Below, in pieces: positions 62,009-64,000 of a stretch of 64,000 nt of DNA (the first letter of the stretch is position 1; every line of letters starts with the position of its first letter). The stretch is from Bdellovibrionales bacterium (GTDB lineage Bacteria > Bdellovibrionota > Bdellovibrionia > Bdellovibrionales > JAKFYE01): positions 1 to 64,000 of the forward strand of contig JAKFYE010000002.1 of NCBI GenBank assembly GCA_021731045.1, read 5' to 3'. The notes below the pieces were generated by a model, which saw only the letters and a list, made by a program, of their open reading frames with translations, made no database searches and was not told the origin of the DNA. A program made the translations under genes and the position numbers.

Positions 62009-62962
62009 ATGAAAGATCAAACTGAGATTTTACGACTTAAGGAACTTTGTAATACCGAATTGTTTAAAGAAGCTAAAGATTCTGTTCAAGCTGAGACCAA
62101 CGCCACACTTAGAGTTTTATATATTCTTAAAGAAATTGAACGACGTAGGGCTTTTGCGGAGAAGAATTATCCAAGTCTTTATGAGTTTTGCATAGAGTAC
62201 TTAGGTTACAAAAAGGGTGCTGCTTATCGACGTATCGCAGCGCTTAAAGCCCTAAAGGATCTTCCTGAGATTGAAGACAAGATTAAATCTGGCCGTCTTG
62301 ATCTTATGACCTTAACTCAGGCGCAAAGTTATTTTTCGCAAAAACAAAGACATCATGAACCTTTAGCAAAAGAGCAGAAGCTTGAGATTTTAAATACTTT
62401 AGAAAATAAGTCCTCTCGTGAGAGTGAAGAGTTCTTTTTAAAACTTTCGCCTCAAGAGATTCCTCAAGAAAAATTAAGACCCATTAATTCGGAGACCTTT
62501 GAACTTAGGATTGCTCTTCCTAAAGTTGTTCAACAAAAGATTGAAAAACTTAAAATGCTAATGGGCGCTAACAAATCTCATCTTGAAACTATTGACGCTC
62601 TAAACGAGGCATTAGATATCGCCATTCAAAGCTATGAGAAAAAATATAAAGCTTCCGAGTTAAAAGTATCGGCCACAAAAGTTCCAGCGCTGGGAAAAAT
62701 ATTAAAAACTCATTCTCAATATATTTCTGTTCATACTAAACGGCGGATTTGGAGGAGAGATCAAGGGCAATGCTCATTTATTGATCCTTTAAATAATCAC
62801 CAGTGTGGCTCTCGATTTAGGCTTGAGATTGACCACATTACGCCCAAAGCTTTGGGTGGGACTAATGATTTCACAAATTTACGACTTGTCTGTCGCGCGC
62901 ACAATCAATTTGCCGCCATCAAAGAGTTTGGGATGCAGAAAATGGAGAGGTTTATCAATTAA
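62009..62962 (+). CDS. HNH endonuclease with helical N-terminal domain
   Basis: The 317-residue protein has a helical N-terminal region (about 1-120) of the type shared by delta-proteobacterial HNH proteins (YPSLYEFCIEYLGYKKGAAYRR). A middle coiled part follows, and a C-terminal HNH domain (about 235-310): RDQGQCSFIDPLNNHQCGS, LEIDHITPKALGG, NLRLVCRAHNQFAA. The paired C-x-C and DHI.P residues suit a metal-dependent nuclease. AAGGAG lies 8 bases before the ATG. The upstream kilobase is dense in structured repeats. Target and role (mobile element, defence, repair) unknown. Confidence 0.85.
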   Translation: MKDQTEILRLKELCNTELFKEAKDSVQAETNATLRVLYILKEIERRRAFAEKNYPSLYEFCIEYLGYKKGAAYRRIAALKALKDLPEIEDKIKSGRLDLMTLTQAQSYFSQKQRHHEPLAKEQKLEILNTLENKSSRESEEFFLKLSPQEIPQEKLRPINSETFELRIALPKVVQQKIEKLKMLMGANKSHLETIDALNEALDIAIQSYEKKYKASELKVSATKVPALGKILKTHSQYISVHTKRRIWRRDQGQCSFIDPLNNHQCGSRFRLEIDHITPKALGGTNDFTNLRLVCRAHNQFAAIKEFGMQKMERFIN

Positions 62963-63063
62963 CATGATTACAAAAAATGTAAATTTATAAACTCAATTTT
63001 TTATCAATGAGCGAATCATGAACTCAGTGGGATTCGTGACACATAATGAATAAGAAATTAGTG

Positions 63064-63435
63064 TTATTGTTCAATCTTGAAGTTTGGATTTTCAATTATA
63101 CCTAAGATACTTCCAAATGGATCACGGACCGTCGCGACTTTAATATCCCCACCAACATTTTGAATATCAGAATTTATTGAAGCTTCGAGTTTTAAGCAAT
63201 TTTGTAAGGCAGCTTTAATGTCTGAAACTCCCCAATAAGCTTGAACGTTTGTTCCCAAAATAAATTTCTCTTCCGATGGATTGAGCCCAAATTCAAAACC
63301 ACCAACATTGAAACCCACATAAAACGACTCGTCGAAATATGGCTCTTTATTAAACAATTTTGAATACCATTGTTTCGCACTATTAAGGTCTTTAGGATTG
63401 ACCAAATAAATAACGGTTCTTAAGCCTTGAAACAT
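63064..63435 (-). CDS. VOC-family (glyoxalase-like) protein
   Basis: The 123-residue protein has the VOC fold: TVIYLVNPKDLNSAKQWYSK at the start, a central segment VGGFEFGLNP, and ATVRDPFGSILGIIENPNF near the end, where the E in IIENPN is at a usual metal-ligand position. Members include glyoxalase, dioxygenase and resistance proteins; function cannot be assigned. The start is directly after the stop of the preceding gene (TGAATG). Confidence 0.85.
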   Translation of the reverse strand: MFQGLRTVIYLVNPKDLNSAKQWYSKLFNKEPYFDESFYVGFNVGGFEFGLNPSEEKFILGTNVQAYWGVSDIKAALQNCLKLEASINSDIQNVGGDIKVATVRDPFGSILGIIENPNFKIEQ

Positions 63436-63711
63436 TCAAATCTCCCCTTGCTTTCGAAGTTGACTCCAATACCACCATTGTCTCTTTTTAGGGGGAAGCT
63501 TGGGATTTTTGGCCTGGGCAACTGCTGCTGAGAAAACATCCAGAGCACAAATGTCGTGTTGTCTGTTTGTCCTTTTGCAAAGTTGATCATACAGTTCTTG
63601 TGGCTTGCATCCGGCAAGTTGCCTCACTGTCTTAATCCCAAGTACTTCAAAATCTTTTAATGTTGCTAGGCCAACCCCCGTTAAATCTGACAGGTCTCTT
63701 GTATCTTTCAT
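63436..63711 (-). CDS. Cdd1-like helix-hairpin-helix protein
   Basis: The 91-residue protein starts with a helix-hairpin-helix (LTGVGLATLKDFEVLGIKTV, then QLAGCKPQELYDQLCKR) and ends with KKRQWWYWSQLRK. This is the pattern of Cdd1-type 'pathogenicity locus' or mitomycin-resistance proteins. It probably binds DNA. It is coupled to the VOC gene by a TGAATG junction. Confidence 0.82.
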   Translation of the reverse strand: MKDTRDLSDLTGVGLATLKDFEVLGIKTVRQLAGCKPQELYDQLCKRTNRQHDICALDVFSAAVAQAKNPKLPPKKRQWWYWSQLRKQGEI

Positions 63712-63858
63712 ATCAATTGGATTACTTTGATTCTCATAGTTTGTCTATTTGAGTAATATTATTAATCCAAATATTGATCTAAAAGGTCCAACTTTATGAT
63801 CAATCTATATTATAACTCGAGTTTCGGAAGTTTAATTTTTTAGATGGGCTCTGTCGGT

Positions 63859-63942
63859 TATAATCTCGGCCTCTAACTTGAAAAGAAAAAGGCCGCGGTT
63901 ACGCGGCCCGAAGCTTTAGTCCCCTCCTGAGAAGGAGGTTTT
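63859..63942 (+). promoter_or_regulatory. Promoter and hairpin-rich leader of the terminal gene
   Basis: A perfect TATAAT lies at 63859-63864 (the -35 is poor). The leader holds a hairpin GGCCGCG/CGCGGCC (63891-63908) and a second one, CCTCCT/AGGAGG (about 63923-63938). The 3' arm of the second is the ribosome site of the gene starting at 63943, so folding would hide the start region. Confidence 0.6.
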
Positions 63943-64000
63943 ATGTCTAGTCGACATAAGAAATATCGGTTCCGATTGCGGCAAACTTTAGAGGAGATTG
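63943..64000 (+). CDS. Start of an unidentified gene, cut by the window end
   Basis: The ATG at 63943 follows AAGGAGG at 4 bases. Nineteen codons (MSSRHKKYRFRLRQTLEEI) remain open to the window end. The start is basic and helix-prone, but too short to name. The hairpin on the ribosome site suggests controlled translation, as in some transposase or autoregulated genes. Confidence 0.5.
   Translation, partial: MSSRHKKYRFRLRQTLEEI

Noticed and set aside
1-64000. Possible CRISPR array
   Set aside because: No regularly spaced direct repeats were found; the repeats present are inverted or dispersed.

Overview
The window reads as a contiguous chromosomal segment of a Gram-negative, AT-leaning bacterium. 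lpxC, kdsA and an LptF/LptG permease show that it makes LPS. There are many lipobox proteins and two probable outer-membrane barrels. The class-specific content (a REC-DUF4388-DnaJ-TPR protein, a delta-proteobacterial-type HNH protein, pseudo-cyclase and FecR neighbours, many small exported proteins) fits Bdellovibrionota or a relative. That placement is inference from gene content; no rRNA is present. One tRNA gene (Arg, anticodon TCG) is present and no CRISPR array was seen.

Layout. 1-5.2 kb: structured intergenic repeats around a small exported-protein region and a long coiled coil ending in an Hsp20-like domain. 5.2-12.7 kb: a matrixin-like lipoprotein, a GT39-like glycosyltransferase, a decayed kinase fragment, a degenerate class III cyclase facing a FecR-type protein, and Hsp33. 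12.7-26.8 kb: an FAH-family hydrolase, PutA, rhomboid, RDD/TPR protein, S41 peptidase, Fis-like regulator, PAP2 phosphatase, PilZ-like protein and an ABC exporter. 27-36.6 kb: a PKD/cytochrome lipoprotein, tRNA-Arg with large hairpins, fur, an RNA methyltransferase, PspC, pyrE, a GHMP kinase, QueF and an ATP-grasp ligase. 36.6-42.7 kb: PpiD-like chaperone divergent from the elongasome operon mreC-mreD-mrdA-rodA (mreB is not in the window). 42.7-50.5 kb: thioredoxin, the REC-DUF4388-DnaJ-TPR protein, the GT2-kdsA-lptF operon, a receiver protein and DprA. 50.6-60.9 kb: a TPR lipoprotein/LysM pair, ComEC split into two genes, alanine dehydrogenase, a metallophosphoesterase lipoprotein, LpxC and a trypsin-like protein. 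61-64 kb: a repeat-rich kilobase leading into an HNH endonuclease, a Cdd1/VOC gene pair, and the start of a gene behind a leader whose hairpin covers its ribosome binding site.

The functional weight is on the cell envelope: cylindrical wall growth (mre/rod), LPS (lpxC, kdsA, lptF, sugar kinase, glycosyltransferases), periplasmic folding (PpiD) and exported enzymes. Natural transformation is represented by DprA and the split ComEC. Several genes lack a Shine-Dalgarno sequence and have a -10-like hexamer 6-11 bases before the start codon, which suggests leaderless or nearly leaderless mRNAs.

The most unusual signal is a family of 36-nt two-step hairpins with fixed spacing, conserved loop and joining segments, and compensating changes in the stems. 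They occur in three intergenic clusters (near 0.2-0.4, 4.6-4.8 and 61.3-61.6 kb), the last directly upstream of the HNH gene, inside a longer homologous element of about 165 bp.
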